DNA of 64,000 nucleotides. Source: an uncultured Eubacteriales bacterium (GTDB lineage: Bacteria > Bacillota > Clostridia > Christensenellales > Aristaeellaceae). The translations under genes were made by a program, and so were the position numbers. Positions 33,353-41,895 of this stretch are shown piece by piece; the stretch's first letter is position 1; each line of letters opens with the position of its first letter. The notes beneath the pieces were generated by a model. The model made no database searches. It had not been told where the DNA came from and saw nothing but the letters and a program-made list of their open reading frames with translations. The stretch lies in assembly GCA_902799045.1 (NCBI GenBank), contig CADBZH010000012.1:1-64000 (forward strand), written 5' to 3'.

Positions 33353-36300
33353 GACCGATTCGATTGGTGATGCAGGCCTTCGGGCCCTACGCGGAGTATC
33401 AGGAGCTGCGCCTGGACGACCTGGGCGAGACGGGCCTCTACGCCATCACCGGGGAGACCGGCGCGGGCAAGACCACTATCTTCGATGCCATCGTCTACGC
33501 CCTCTACGGAAGCGGCAGCGGCGAGGACCGCAGTACCGGCCGGGATTTCCGCTCCGTGGCGGCGGACCCGAGCGTGGAGACCTACGTGGAACTGGAGTTC
33601 GTCAGCGGGGGGAAGACCTATCGCATCCGGCGCAGCCCGGACCAGTCTCTCACCGGCAAGCGCAAGACCGACCTGGTTCCCAGGCCCGCCGCGCAGACGC
33701 TGACGATGCCGGACGGGACAAAGCATACCCGTGTGAAGGAGATCAGCGAACGCATCGAGCGGGACATCCTCGGCGTGACGAAGGACCAGTTCTGTCAGAT
33801 CGTGATGATCGCCCAGGGCGAGTTCCGAAAGCTGCTCCGTGCCGACACCCAGGAGCGGACGAAGATCCTGCGCAGGATCTTCAAGACGGAGCGCTTCGAC
33901 GCGCTGGCCCGCCAGATGGACAAGCTGTGCAAGGACAAATACCAGGAGTTGGCAAACGCCCGGGGGCAGATCGCCTTTGCCCTCAAGACAATGGATGTGG
34001 AGTGGGAGAGCGATCTGCGCGCTGAGCTGGAGGAGATGCGCCAGGTCGAAGTCAGGGCGCTCAATGCGGAGGACGCCTTGGCCCTCGCCGAGCGGATCGA
34101 GGCGGACGACCGGGCGGATTACGATGCCGCGAAGGCCGCGTTGGACCGGGCGACGGTGGAGCGGGAAAATGCCAGGTCCGCGCTGGAGAAGGGCGGCGAC
34201 CAGCTGAAAAAGCAGGCGGACAGGGATCGACTTCACGAGGCGCAGGCGCAGCAGGAGGCGCAGCTGGCTGAAGCCGGCGAAGCCCTGGAGCGGGCGAAGG
34301 GCCGGCAAGTCGAGATTGACCGGCTGGATAAGGAGATCATCCTGGAGAGGAGCGCCCTGCCCAAGTACGACGCCCTTGAGGCCCTGCAGCGGGAGCGCGA
34401 CGAGCGGCAGGCGACGCTGAAGGACCAGGAGGACGCGGGGAACAAGGCGAGGGACGCTGTCGCTCAACTGAATCAGAGGAATGACGCGCTGGACCGGGAG
34501 GGCGAGGGGCTCCGGGACGCCGGGGACCGGCTGCTGGAGGCCAGCAGAGCGCTGAGCGAAGCCCAGGCTGTGGGCAAGCGGCTGGGCGAGCTGAATGTCA
34601 GGACGGAAGCCCTTGACAGGGCCCGGATGCGCCTGAAGGACAGCGACGAAGCCCTGGCGAAGGCCCGCGACGGCGAAAGGGAAGCCGGGGAGAAGCTTCA
34701 AAAGCTGACCGAGGAGCTCAATGCGCTGGGCAACACCGAACTGGCCCTTTCCCGGCTGAACGAGGAGCAGGGCAGGCTGGACGCCGAGGCGAAGGAGCTG
34801 GGAGGGCTCGCAGAATCCCTGAAGAACTACCGGACCACCCTTTCGCAGCTTGACTTGGCCAAGGATGCCTGCGAGGCCAGGAAGCGGGAGGCGAAGGAGC
34901 GCCGGGACGAGGCCGGAAGGCTGCGCAGCGGCTACAACGACAGCATCGCCGGAATCTGGGCCGCCGAGCTGGAGGAGGGGCGACCCTGCCCGGTGTGCGG
35001 CAGCGTCCATCACCCCCATAAGGCCCAGCGGGCCGAGGTTGTGACGGAGCAGGCAGCAAAGGACGCCGAGGCTGCCGCCGCGGATGCGGAGCAGTTATAC
35101 AACGAACAGGCCCAGGTCTGCGCCGCAAAGCGGGAGAACTGCGACGGCCTGAGGCGGCAGATCGCGAGTCTGCTTCCAGGGATCCCGGAATCGGATTGGG
35201 AAGGGGAGACCGCGAGGCGGCAAGCGGAGAACGCGCAGGATCGGGCTGCGAAGCAGAGCGACTTCCAGAGGGCGAAACGGGCGGACGAGCGGCACAGGCA
35301 GCTGGAGGAAACCGAGCTCCAGCGGGCTCGGGAGACGGCGGAACGGGCGCGGCAGATCCGGCAGGACGCAGAGACTGCGCGGGCGACGGCCGGAACGGAG
35401 CTGGACGCCGCCGGGCGCGAGGTCGCCGCGGTGGCCGATGGGCTTATGCCCCAGGGCTGGACGGCCCTTGACCTCAGCGACGCGATCTCCGGGAACGGTG
35501 AAGCCCAAAGGAAGCACAGGGAGGACGAGGCACAGGCCCAGGCGGACCAGGGCCGCCTTAAGCAGATCGCCGATGAGAAGAAGGACGTCGCCGACCAGAT
35601 GAAGTGGGCGGAGGAGGCGGGCCACGAGGCCGAAAAGCAGGTGGAGCGCCTGTCTGCCGAGCTGAAGGTGGGCGAGGAGCGTTTGGTTGCCCTCAGGGCC
35701 GACCTGCCCCATCCCAACCGAGAGGTCTGCGAGGCATCCATCCGGAAGAAGGCCGAGGAGAAGGATGCGCTGGAGCAGGCGATCTCCGAGGCCGCGAAGG
35801 CGGTGAACGAGCTGGAGATGGCTGTGGCGCAGACGAAGGGACAGGTCCAGTCGCTGGAGGAGGCGCTGAAGGGCCTGCCGCCCGTGGATCTTGCGGCGCT
35901 TCAGGCGGCATATGGCGAGAAGAACGCCGCCCACGCCGCCGCCGGCGAACGGGAAAAGGCCGTTCACGCCCGCAGGAAGAACAACGCCGGCCAGATCAAA
36001 AGCATCCGGGAGCAGGCGGAGGCGTCGAAGACGCTGGAGATGGAATACCGGATGATGAAGGACGTCTCCGACACCGCCCGAGGCGAGGTGACGGGTCGGG
36101 AGAGCGTCACGCTGGAGACCTACGTGCAAACCTCCTACTTTGACCGGATCATCGGCTATGCCAACCGCCGCCTGATCCACATGTCCCGCAACCAGTACGA
36201 CCTGGCCCGCCAGGACGCGGCTCGCGGCGACAAGCGCTCCCAGTCCGGCCTTGGGCTGGATGTGGTGGACCATGCCAACGGCACCCGCCGCGCCGTGACC

Positions 36301-36600
36301 ACCCTCTCCGGCGGCGAGGGCTTCCTGGCGGCCTTGTCGCTGGCGCTGGGCATGTCCGACGCCATCCAGGCCAGCGCCACCTCCGCGGTGCAGCTGGACA
36401 CCATGTTCGTGGACGAGGGCTTCGGTTCCCTGAGCGAGCGGTTCCTGGCGCTGGTCATGGACGAGCTGAACGACACCGCCAATTCCGGCCATCGGCTGAT
36501 CGGCGTCATCTCCCACGTGGACGACGTCAAGGAGGGCATCGAGCGCCGCATCGAGGTGACCAAGGACGAAAACGGCGTCAGCCAGGCGGACATCCTCTGA
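33349..36600 (+). CDS. sbcC: Exonuclease/ATPase subunit SbcC
   Basis: A 1,083-residue Rad50-like ATPase. Walker A is GETGAGKTT (residues 35-43). Long coiled coils flank a zinc hook, CPVC (C547 and C550), followed by GSVHHPHK. The ABC signature LSGGEGF begins at residue 986 and Walker B ends in VDEGFGSL (D1022, E1023). QASATSAVQLDTM precedes Walker B. All parts needed for ATP-driven clamp closure on SbcD are present. The gene is overlapped by sbcD upstream and followed by the coiled-coil protein after 44 bases. Confidence 0.96.
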   Translation: MRPIRLVMQAFGPYAEYQELRLDDLGETGLYAITGETGAGKTTIFDAIVYALYGSGSGEDRSTGRDFRSVAADPSVETYVELEFVSGGKTYRIRRSPDQSLTGKRKTDLVPRPAAQTLTMPDGTKHTRVKEISERIERDILGVTKDQFCQIVMIAQGEFRKLLRADTQERTKILRRIFKTERFDALARQMDKLCKDKYQELANARGQIAFALKTMDVEWESDLRAELEEMRQVEVRALNAEDALALAERIEADDRADYDAAKAALDRATVERENARSALEKGGDQLKKQADRDRLHEAQAQQEAQLAEAGEALERAKGRQVEIDRLDKEIILERSALPKYDALEALQRERDERQATLKDQEDAGNKARDAVAQLNQRNDALDREGEGLRDAGDRLLEASRALSEAQAVGKRLGELNVRTEALDRARMRLKDSDEALAKARDGEREAGEKLQKLTEELNALGNTELALSRLNEEQGRLDAEAKELGGLAESLKNYRTTLSQLDLAKDACEARKREAKERRDEAGRLRSGYNDSIAGIWAAELEEGRPCPVCGSVHHPHKAQRAEVVTEQAAKDAEAAAADAEQLYNEQAQVCAAKRENCDGLRRQIASLLPGIPESDWEGETARRQAENAQDRAAKQSDFQRAKRADERHRQLEETELQRARETAERARQIRQDAETARATAGTELDAAGREVAAVADGLMPQGWTALDLSDAISGNGEAQRKHREDEAQAQADQGRLKQIADEKKDVADQMKWAEEAGHEAEKQVERLSAELKVGEERLVALRADLPHPNREVCEASIRKKAEEKDALEQAISEAAKAVNELEMAVAQTKGQVQSLEEALKGLPPVDLAALQAAYGEKNAAHAAAGEREKAVHARRKNNAGQIKSIREQAEASKTLEMEYRMMKDVSDTARGEVTGRESVTLETYVQTSYFDRIIGYANRRLIHMSRNQYDLARQDAARGDKRSQSGLGLDVVDHANGTRRAVTTLSGGEGFLAALSLALGMSDAIQASATSAVQLDTMFVDEGFGSLSERFLALVMDELNDTANSGHRLIGVISHVDDVKEGIERRIEVTKDENGVSQADIL

Positions 36601-36644
36601 CCGGTGAGCGGGCTGAAAGACAAAGGCTGCGAAGGAGAAGCACC

Positions 36645-38498
36645 ATGGAAAACAGATATACGCCGAGACCCCTGTCCACGTCCAGGGAATACCCCGGCTA
36701 TCAGTTCTTCGCGCGGCTGCGATTCGACGGGCACTCCGCGGACGAGTGCCTTCGCTATGCCGCGCTGACGGTGCAGAACTGGCTGTGCGAGCGCATCCGG
36801 AAGGCGGGCGGGGCGCTGCCGGAGGCCGTACGCTGTGTGCCTGCGGCCGAATTTGAAAGCATTGCGTCGGATGCGCTTCATAGCTGCAGGCTGCCCTTTT
36901 CCGAGATCATCTCCCTTCCGGGGGAGGGGATCTGGACCCTGATGGTGCGCGAGCCGCACCCTGAGATCGCCGCCCGATCCTTCGTCACCCATGTGGGTCT
37001 TCGGATGATGGACGAAGAGGAGGTGGAATTCGGCGTCTGCATCGACATCGTCGACCGGGACGCCGGGCTGCCGGAGCAGGACAGGGCGTATCGGCCCCAG
37101 TTTGTCCGGCTGCTGTTTGAAACCGAGGAAATGACCCTGTGCCAGGCGCAGCCCCTGGCGTTCCGGCGGTATGCTGAAATCAGGAACAAGCGGGATGTCG
37201 CAGGGCTGAAGGCGCTGGCGGACGATGGGGAGAACCAGTTGCCGCTGGTCGTGTTTACCCACGCGCGGCGGGAAATCGACCGGCGTGCCGAAATGGAGCG
37301 CGTCATGGCGGAGATCCGGGACCTGCCGCCCCTGCGATTCGCCGGCCCGCAGTTTTCCCAGTCTCCTGTCGTGGAGAGCAACCCGGCACCAGAGTTCGAC
37401 CTGCCCTATGACACGGTGGAATTCGCCCGGCACATCTATGGCTATGCCCAGGCCTGCGTCGTCTCCCCGGAGGCCTTCGGCGAGCTGCGGGCGAAGTACA
37501 GCCGCAGTCAGTTGAGCGAAGGGGATATTCTCATCATCGAGCCGAAGCGGTTTGGCGGCGGTACGAAGGCGATTCCCTATCGCCAGGGTCTGAAACCGGA
37601 ATGGTACCGGGACGTCACGGACAACATCCAGGCGTCCCTTCAGTGCTACTCCAAGCACAAGCCCTTCCGGTTCGGGAACGTGATGTTCCTGGAGGACGCC
37701 CGCCAGCGGGAGCGGGAGCTGGAGCTACAGGCACTGCGTGCCTCCATCCGCCTGGAGAGGGGAGGGGAGCAGCAGGCGCTGCTGGAGCAGTTGGAGAAGG
37801 AGCGCCAGCTCAGCGAGGCGCTGAGCCGGCAGAACAGGGAGCTGCGCGGCCAGATGCGGGAGGAGTACCTGCGCGGCGCGGAACACGAGCAGCAGCGCAC
37901 CAACAGCCTGGAGGATTCGGTGAACAAGCTGCGGGCGGACGTGGCGGCGCTGAGCTCGAAGAACGAGACCATGCAGCGGGGCTTTGCGGAGCTGCGCGAC
38001 ATGCGCCGGATCGTCGGGCGGGTGCAGGGGATCCCGGACATGCCCCAGACCAATGCCGACGTGGTGGCATACTACCGGCTGATCTTTGCCGACCGGCTGG
38101 CCTTCACCCCGCGGGGCGCGAGAACCGCGGAGAAATGCGACATCAATCCCCCTGTGCTGTGGTCCTGCCTGTACCGGGTGGCCACCGTGTTGGTAGACCT
38201 GTATCGCTCCGGGGCCCTGGACACCGAAAGACGGTTCAAGGAGGCCACGGGCTGGGATCTGGCGGTCTCGGAGGGTGCGGAGACCCGGAAAAACCCGGAG
38301 CTCATGAACCTGCGCAAGGACATTTATGAGGGCCGGGAAATCTCCATAGAGCCCCATGTCAAGTTTCCCAGGTCGTCGCGCAGGACGGGCGCTCAGTACC
38401 AGAGGCTTCACTATGCCTACGATCCGTTGACGAGAAAGATCGTCGTGGGCTATGTGGGGGACCATCTTGAGAACTACCTTTCGCTGAGCGCGCACTGA
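36645..38498 (+). CDS. Unrecognised coiled-coil protein, last gene of the nuclease/SbcCD operon
   Basis: A 617-residue soluble protein I do not recognise. The start has AAGGAGA nearby. Residues ~1-230 are a mixed alpha/beta region rich in aromatic residues (YPGYQFFARLRFDGHSADE). Residues ~230-345 contain YGYAQACVVSPEAF and ILIIEPKRFGGG. A coiled coil spans ~350-455 (RQRERELELQALR, SEALSRQNRELRGQ). The C-terminal ~150 residues include a helical part and a conserved-looking end, VKFPRSSRRTGAQYQRLHYAYDP then IVVGYVGDHLENY, which could be a small beta-rich nucleic-acid-binding or toxin-like domain. It has no signal peptide. Operon position suggests it is the effector or adaptor of the SbcCD/DUF2779 module. 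Confidence 0.6.
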   Translation: MENRYTPRPLSTSREYPGYQFFARLRFDGHSADECLRYAALTVQNWLCERIRKAGGALPEAVRCVPAAEFESIASDALHSCRLPFSEIISLPGEGIWTLMVREPHPEIAARSFVTHVGLRMMDEEEVEFGVCIDIVDRDAGLPEQDRAYRPQFVRLLFETEEMTLCQAQPLAFRRYAEIRNKRDVAGLKALADDGENQLPLVVFTHARREIDRRAEMERVMAEIRDLPPLRFAGPQFSQSPVVESNPAPEFDLPYDTVEFARHIYGYAQACVVSPEAFGELRAKYSRSQLSEGDILIIEPKRFGGGTKAIPYRQGLKPEWYRDVTDNIQASLQCYSKHKPFRFGNVMFLEDARQRERELELQALRASIRLERGGEQQALLEQLEKERQLSEALSRQNRELRGQMREEYLRGAEHEQQRTNSLEDSVNKLRADVAALSSKNETMQRGFAELRDMRRIVGRVQGIPDMPQTNADVVAYYRLIFADRLAFTPRGARTAEKCDINPPVLWSCLYRVATVLVDLYRSGALDTERRFKEATGWDLAVSEGAETRKNPELMNLRKDIYEGREISIEPHVKFPRSSRRTGAQYQRLHYAYDPLTRKIVVGYVGDHLENYLSLSAH

Positions 38499-38510
38499 CC
38501 GGCGCTCGAT

Positions 38511-39080
38511 TTGTCGTCTGACGGGCGACCAAACCTCGTGATTTCGTGCTACAATGGCATCAACAGGAACGCAAGGAGGGATTGGAATGTATCTGCTTTT
38601 CAAGTTGATTCGACTTTCAAGAAAGCGGAGAATTACAGTAATACCCTGATGTACGGTGTGGCGACCGGCAGGAGTCGCATTTCGGAGCTGTCTGATCTGT
38701 CCGGCTTTCCGAACAACAAAGTGGACACGTATCTCAAGGCACTCGAAGCGCATGGCTTGATTGTCCGTGAAAAAGAAGCGGGCAGTTTTGCACGATACAA
38801 ACCAGCGACCAACTACTTGCTGCTCTGGTTCCGTTTTCTGTTTACCGCCAAAGCAACCAATGATGGCAGCTTTTCGGAGCGCGCTCTTTCGGCCTTTATG
38901 GATTACTGTGACAATGTGCTGCTCCCGGTGACATTCAGACAGACGGCGCTGAAATGGCTGGATCATCATCAGTTTCATTATCTGCGTACGCAGATCGATG
39001 TACAGAAGCCCATTAAGCAGGATGTTGTCGTCAACGGAATACGGTTTGACTATGTTTTCAAGACTAGAGTGTGTTTCTAA
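38511..39080 (+). pseudogene. Fragment of a DUF234-type ATPase
   Basis: The frame lacks any N-terminal P-loop but carries the C-terminal helix-turn-helix region of AAA/DUF234 ATPases: YSNTLMYGVATGRSRISEL, NNKVDTYLKALEAHGLIVRE and LLLWFRFLF. The 5' half of a normal ~460-residue gene is absent and the 3' end runs into a MITE-like end at 39065. Base composition is less GC-rich than the neighbouring operon. This is a dead remnant of an acquired gene, truncated by the repeat element. Confidence 0.75.
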
Positions 39081-39186
39081 ATCCCGGGAGATGCAGTTTC
39101 GAGCGTAGTTGGCTGCATCTCAAGGCGGTTTTCCGCAGGTTTACTGGCGGTAAATCAAGGAAAAGCAACGCAGAAATGCAGCCAAC
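39065..39186. repeat. MITE-like element, left part (copy 1)
   Basis: The left terminal repeat starts TAGAGTGTGTTTCTAAA at 39065. An internal block, AGGAAAAGCAACGCAGAAAT, lies at 39158-39177 and recurs (one mismatch) at 46140-46159. The matching right terminal repeat is missing; the sequence goes straight into a gene fragment. Copy 2 at 46138-46210 has the block plus the right end, so an intact element was probably about 160-170 bases. Confidence 0.65.
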
Positions 39187-39189
39187 AGA

Positions 39190-39402
39190 TACATCGTTAT
39201 AAAGCTGTTTGACAGGCCAAACGAACGCTGCGGCAAAGAGGAATGGCGTGCGATAGAAGACGCCGCGCCCTCCGTCGTGCCGTACTATTTCACCACGTTG
39301 ATCCTGGCATCGGTTTCCCGCTTCAGCGATTACTGCTGGGAGGCGACCAGCGGGGAGAAAAACGTGAAGCTGGTGCAAATCCAGACGCTGAATCAAGTGT
39401 AA
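39190..39402 (+). pseudogene. 3' fragment of an unknown gene after the MITE
   Basis: A 70-codon open frame without a start runs from the element edge to a stop at 39402. It reads IKLFDRPNERCGKEEWRAIED and later SDYCWEATSGEKNVKLVQI. I do not recognise it. The coding look (GC-rich third positions) and the missing 5' end make it the tail of a gene whose head was replaced by the element. Confidence 0.4.
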
Positions 39403-39461
39403 AACATGAATTCTCAACGGAAATCACTTTGTCCCATAGGTATGGTTGCTGTAAAATAGAC

Positions 39462-40319
39462 TTACGATTGAAACCTTCTCTCCAGCCCTTGGAACCATGC
39501 GAGAAACCGTTTCTCATCAACCCTTCGGCAGTAGCAAAAAAAGTACTCCACGGCGGCATTGCCTGAGATGGGCACATAGGCGCGCTGGGGATTGCGCCCG
39601 TACAGGCGAAGCGTCAGGTCCGTGGCGAAGTGCGGCAGGGACGAGGCGCGGACGAGTTCATGCAGTGCTTCCAGTCCGTTTTGCAGCAGGAAATGGGAGT
39701 TGGGCATCTGCTGACGGACAATGTGATCCCAATAGCCCACCTCGCTGGCCATCAGGAAGCTCTCGCCGTCCATGTCCTTAAAGCTGCATTCCTTCATGCC
39801 CGCGATGCGATGCTCCGGGGGGACAGCGAAGAGCAGCCGCTCCGAACCGCACGGATGACAGGACAGGCCGTCGTCATCCAACTTGTGATTGAGGATGATC
39901 ATCTGATAGATGCCTTGATTGAGCCCCTCAAGCAGTTCCTCCTCCGTGCGCAGCTCGGTGGCGATGGTCATGTCCGGGTAGAGGGACGCGAGCAGCGGAT
40001 TCAGCTCCAGCATCGGCCCCGGCGAGATCATCCCCACCGCCAGCATCCGGGAAGAGCGATCCAATGCCCGCACGCGGTTGACCATGTCCTGCTCCTGTAT
40101 CAAAATCTGCCGAGCACACTCCGCTGCCAGGCGTCCATTCTCATTGAGATGGACGCGATTTTTTGTGCGCTCAAACAGCTTGACCCCGATGATGTCCTCC
40201 AGCTTCTGCATGGAGCGCGTCAGGGTCGGCTGGGTCAGGTGCAGCTTTTCAGAGGCAGCGGAAAGCGTGCCGCACTCGTAGACGGCGGTCAGCTGCTCCA
40301 GCAGATAGGTGTCGATCAT
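39462..40319 (-). CDS. LysR-family transcriptional regulator
   Basis: A 285-residue LysR regulator. The start at 40319 has GGGGGA upstream; the ATG at 40334 overlaps the operator and has no site. A winged helix (LEQLTAVYECGTLSAASEKLHLTQPTLTRSMQKLE) is followed by a linker and a two-lobe effector domain beginning near residue 90. It is divergent from the flavodoxin/esterase operon and shares the intergenic dyad at 40336. The same dyad stands before a second operon at 44121, so both are likely targets. The effector is unknown; the redox-enzyme neighbours suggest a quinone, aldehyde or aromatic signal. Confidence 0.92.
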   Translation of the reverse strand: MIDTYLLEQLTAVYECGTLSAASEKLHLTQPTLTRSMQKLEDIIGVKLFERTKNRVHLNENGRLAAECARQILIQEQDMVNRVRALDRSSRMLAVGMISPGPMLELNPLLASLYPDMTIATELRTEEELLEGLNQGIYQMIILNHKLDDDGLSCHPCGSERLLFAVPPEHRIAGMKECSFKDMDGESFLMASEVGYWDHIVRQQMPNSHFLLQNGLEALHELVRASSLPHFATDLTLRLYGRNPQRAYVPISGNAAVEYFFCYCRRVDEKRFLAWFQGLERRFQS

Positions 40320-40335
40320 GCGCTCATCCCCCATG

Positions 40336-40352
40336 TATACGTCATACGTATA
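40336..40352. promoter_or_regulatory. Likely LysR operator (dyad 1)
   Basis: TATACG-TCATA-CGTATA, a 17-base perfect dyad with a 5-base centre, 17 bases upstream of the LysR start and about 20 bases before the -35 of the flavodoxin promoter. An identical-architecture dyad is at 44008-44024. Confidence 0.7.
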
Positions 40353-40371
40353 TTAGAATACGACATTTGCA

Positions 40372-40401
40372 TTGTACTTTCCTTCAAGACCCTGTTAAAA
40401 T
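40372..40401 (+). promoter_or_regulatory. Promoter of the flavodoxin/esterase operon
   Basis: TTGTAC (40372-40377), 18 bases and TAAAAT (40396-40401), with an extended -10 TG at 40393-40394. It lies 43 bases before the ATG at 40444. Confidence 0.75.
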
Positions 40402-40443
40402 ATATACAAGCCAAGCATGGAAATTCTGAGGGAGGGCAACCGA

Positions 40444-41049
40444 ATGAAGACCCTGATCGCCTGGTTCTCCTGGAGCGGAAATACCCGGGAAATTGCGGAG
40501 CGTATCGCCCGGAAGACCCGTGGCGAGTTGTTCCGGATCGAAAGAGAGGTCCCTTACAGCACGGATTACAGCATCTGCGCGTACAGGGAGGCCAGGGAGG
40601 AAGCGGACAGGCAGCTGAGGCCTGCCATCCGGGGGCCTCTGCCGGATATCGCGGATTACGACGCGGTGATCGTCGCCTTTCCGATCTGGTGGTACACCAT
40701 GCCCGCGCCGGTCAAGACCTTTCTGGAGCGCTGGCCGGACTGGCAGGGCAGGCGGCTGTATGTGTTCGCCAATTCCTACACCGACGACAGGAGCCAGTTT
40801 TTGAACGCTATGGTCGCGGCAATGGAATGCGCGAATGGCGCGGATGTGCGTCCTGGTCTATACAATAAAGACATCGACAAGCTCTGTAGTTGGGTAAAAG
40901 AGAATGGATTCACAAGGAGGCGGCAATATGATAAAGCTGATAACAATGATCCTCGCGGCGCTGGCACTGACGGAAGGCGCGCTTGCGGAAGGAGCCGCAC
41001 AGACGGGCATGACAAAGCCGGTTCCAGCGGGATATACCGCGCCGTCTGA
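40444..41049 (+). CDS. Flavodoxin-like protein with a 3' extension overlapping the next gene
   Basis: Residues 1-~157 form a normal flavodoxin (FMN loop FSWSGNTREIAE, then YDAVIVAFPIWWYTMPAPVKTFLE). The domain should end near SWVKENGF at about 40909, but the frame continues for ~45 more residues of Arg/Gly/Asp-rich sequence out of phase with the esterase gene that starts at 40928. The overlap of 122 bases suggests a lost stop codon or an untested frameshift. The short Shine-Dalgarno (GGAGGG) lies about 12 bases upstream. The protein probably carries electrons or reduces quinones with FMN. Confidence 0.85.
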   Translation: MKTLIAWFSWSGNTREIAERIARKTRGELFRIEREVPYSTDYSICAYREAREEADRQLRPAIRGPLPDIADYDAVIVAFPIWWYTMPAPVKTFLERWPDWQGRRLYVFANSYTDDRSQFLNAMVAAMECANGADVRPGLYNKDIDKLCSWVKENGFTRRRQYDKADNNDPRGAGTDGRRACGRSRTDGHDKAGSSGIYRAV

Positions 41050-41875
41050 GCATCCCGGTACCGTCGTGCAGGTGGAGTACGATTCCCAGGACTATCTTCG
41101 GGGCGACGAGCCGGTGAGCAAGACCGCCTGGGTATACCTACCCTATGGCTACGATGAAAACGATGCCGAGACCCGCTACGACATCCTCTACCTGATGCAC
41201 GGCTGGGGCGGCGCTGCCGGGGAGTACTTCTACATGGGCAACGGCATGATCAAAAACATGCTGGACCACATGATCGAGAATGGCGAGATCAGGCCCGTCA
41301 TCGCCGTGTCCGCCACCTTCTACAACGCGAACAGTGACAGGGATTTCGGCGCTTCCGAGGACGCACTGAGGGAGTTCCACAGGGATTTCACCGATCACCT
41401 GATGCCTGCTATCGAGGGAACGTTCCACACCTACGCCGCCTCGACCTCTCCGGAGGATCTGGCGGCGTCTCGGGATCACCGGGCGTTCGGGGGTTTCTCG
41501 CTGGGCAGTGTGACCACCTGGATGGAATTCTGCCATGATACGGACTATATCCGGTACTTCCTGCCCATGAGCGGCTCCAGCTGGTACTACGGCACCTATG
41601 GCGATTTCCAGACCGTGCGCAACGTGGACTACGTCCAGCAGATCGTCGAGGAGAACGACCTGAACAATCGCGGATACTTCATCTACCACGCGGTGGGCAC
41701 AGAGGATGTGGTCAAGAGCCAGACCCTGATGATGGCGGAGGAGATGCTGTCCAGGGACGGTGTGTTCCCGCCGGAGCACTACGTGTTCTATCAGAAGGCG
41801 GGCGGCCACCACGACTTCGACGCCGTACAGGAATTCATGTTCAACGCCCTGCCGCTGTTCTTCGGGCAGGACTGA
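40928..41875 (+). CDS. Secreted esterase D/feruloyl-esterase-like alpha/beta hydrolase
   Basis: A 315-residue protein. The ATG at 40928 follows AAGGAGG by seven bases. A signal peptide (MIKLITMILAALALTEGALA) ends near residue 20. The PF00756-type esterase core shows ILYLMHGWGG (oxyanion strand), the nucleophile elbow FGGFSLGS and a terminal GGHHDFD with the catalytic His. The family includes feruloyl and acetyl-xylan esterases. Signal peptide and family suggest it acts on ester-linked plant polymers or other exported esters. Confidence 0.88.
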   Translation: MIKLITMILAALALTEGALAEGAAQTGMTKPVPAGYTAPSEHPGTVVQVEYDSQDYLRGDEPVSKTAWVYLPYGYDENDAETRYDILYLMHGWGGAAGEYFYMGNGMIKNMLDHMIENGEIRPVIAVSATFYNANSDRDFGASEDALREFHRDFTDHLMPAIEGTFHTYAASTSPEDLAASRDHRAFGGFSLGSVTTWMEFCHDTDYIRYFLPMSGSSWYYGTYGDFQTVRNVDYVQQIVEENDLNNRGYFIYHAVGTEDVVKSQTLMMAEEMLSRDGVFPPEHYVFYQKAGGHHDFDAVQEFMFNALPLFFGQD

Positions 41876-41895
41876 GAAGAGATGAGGGCAAATCG

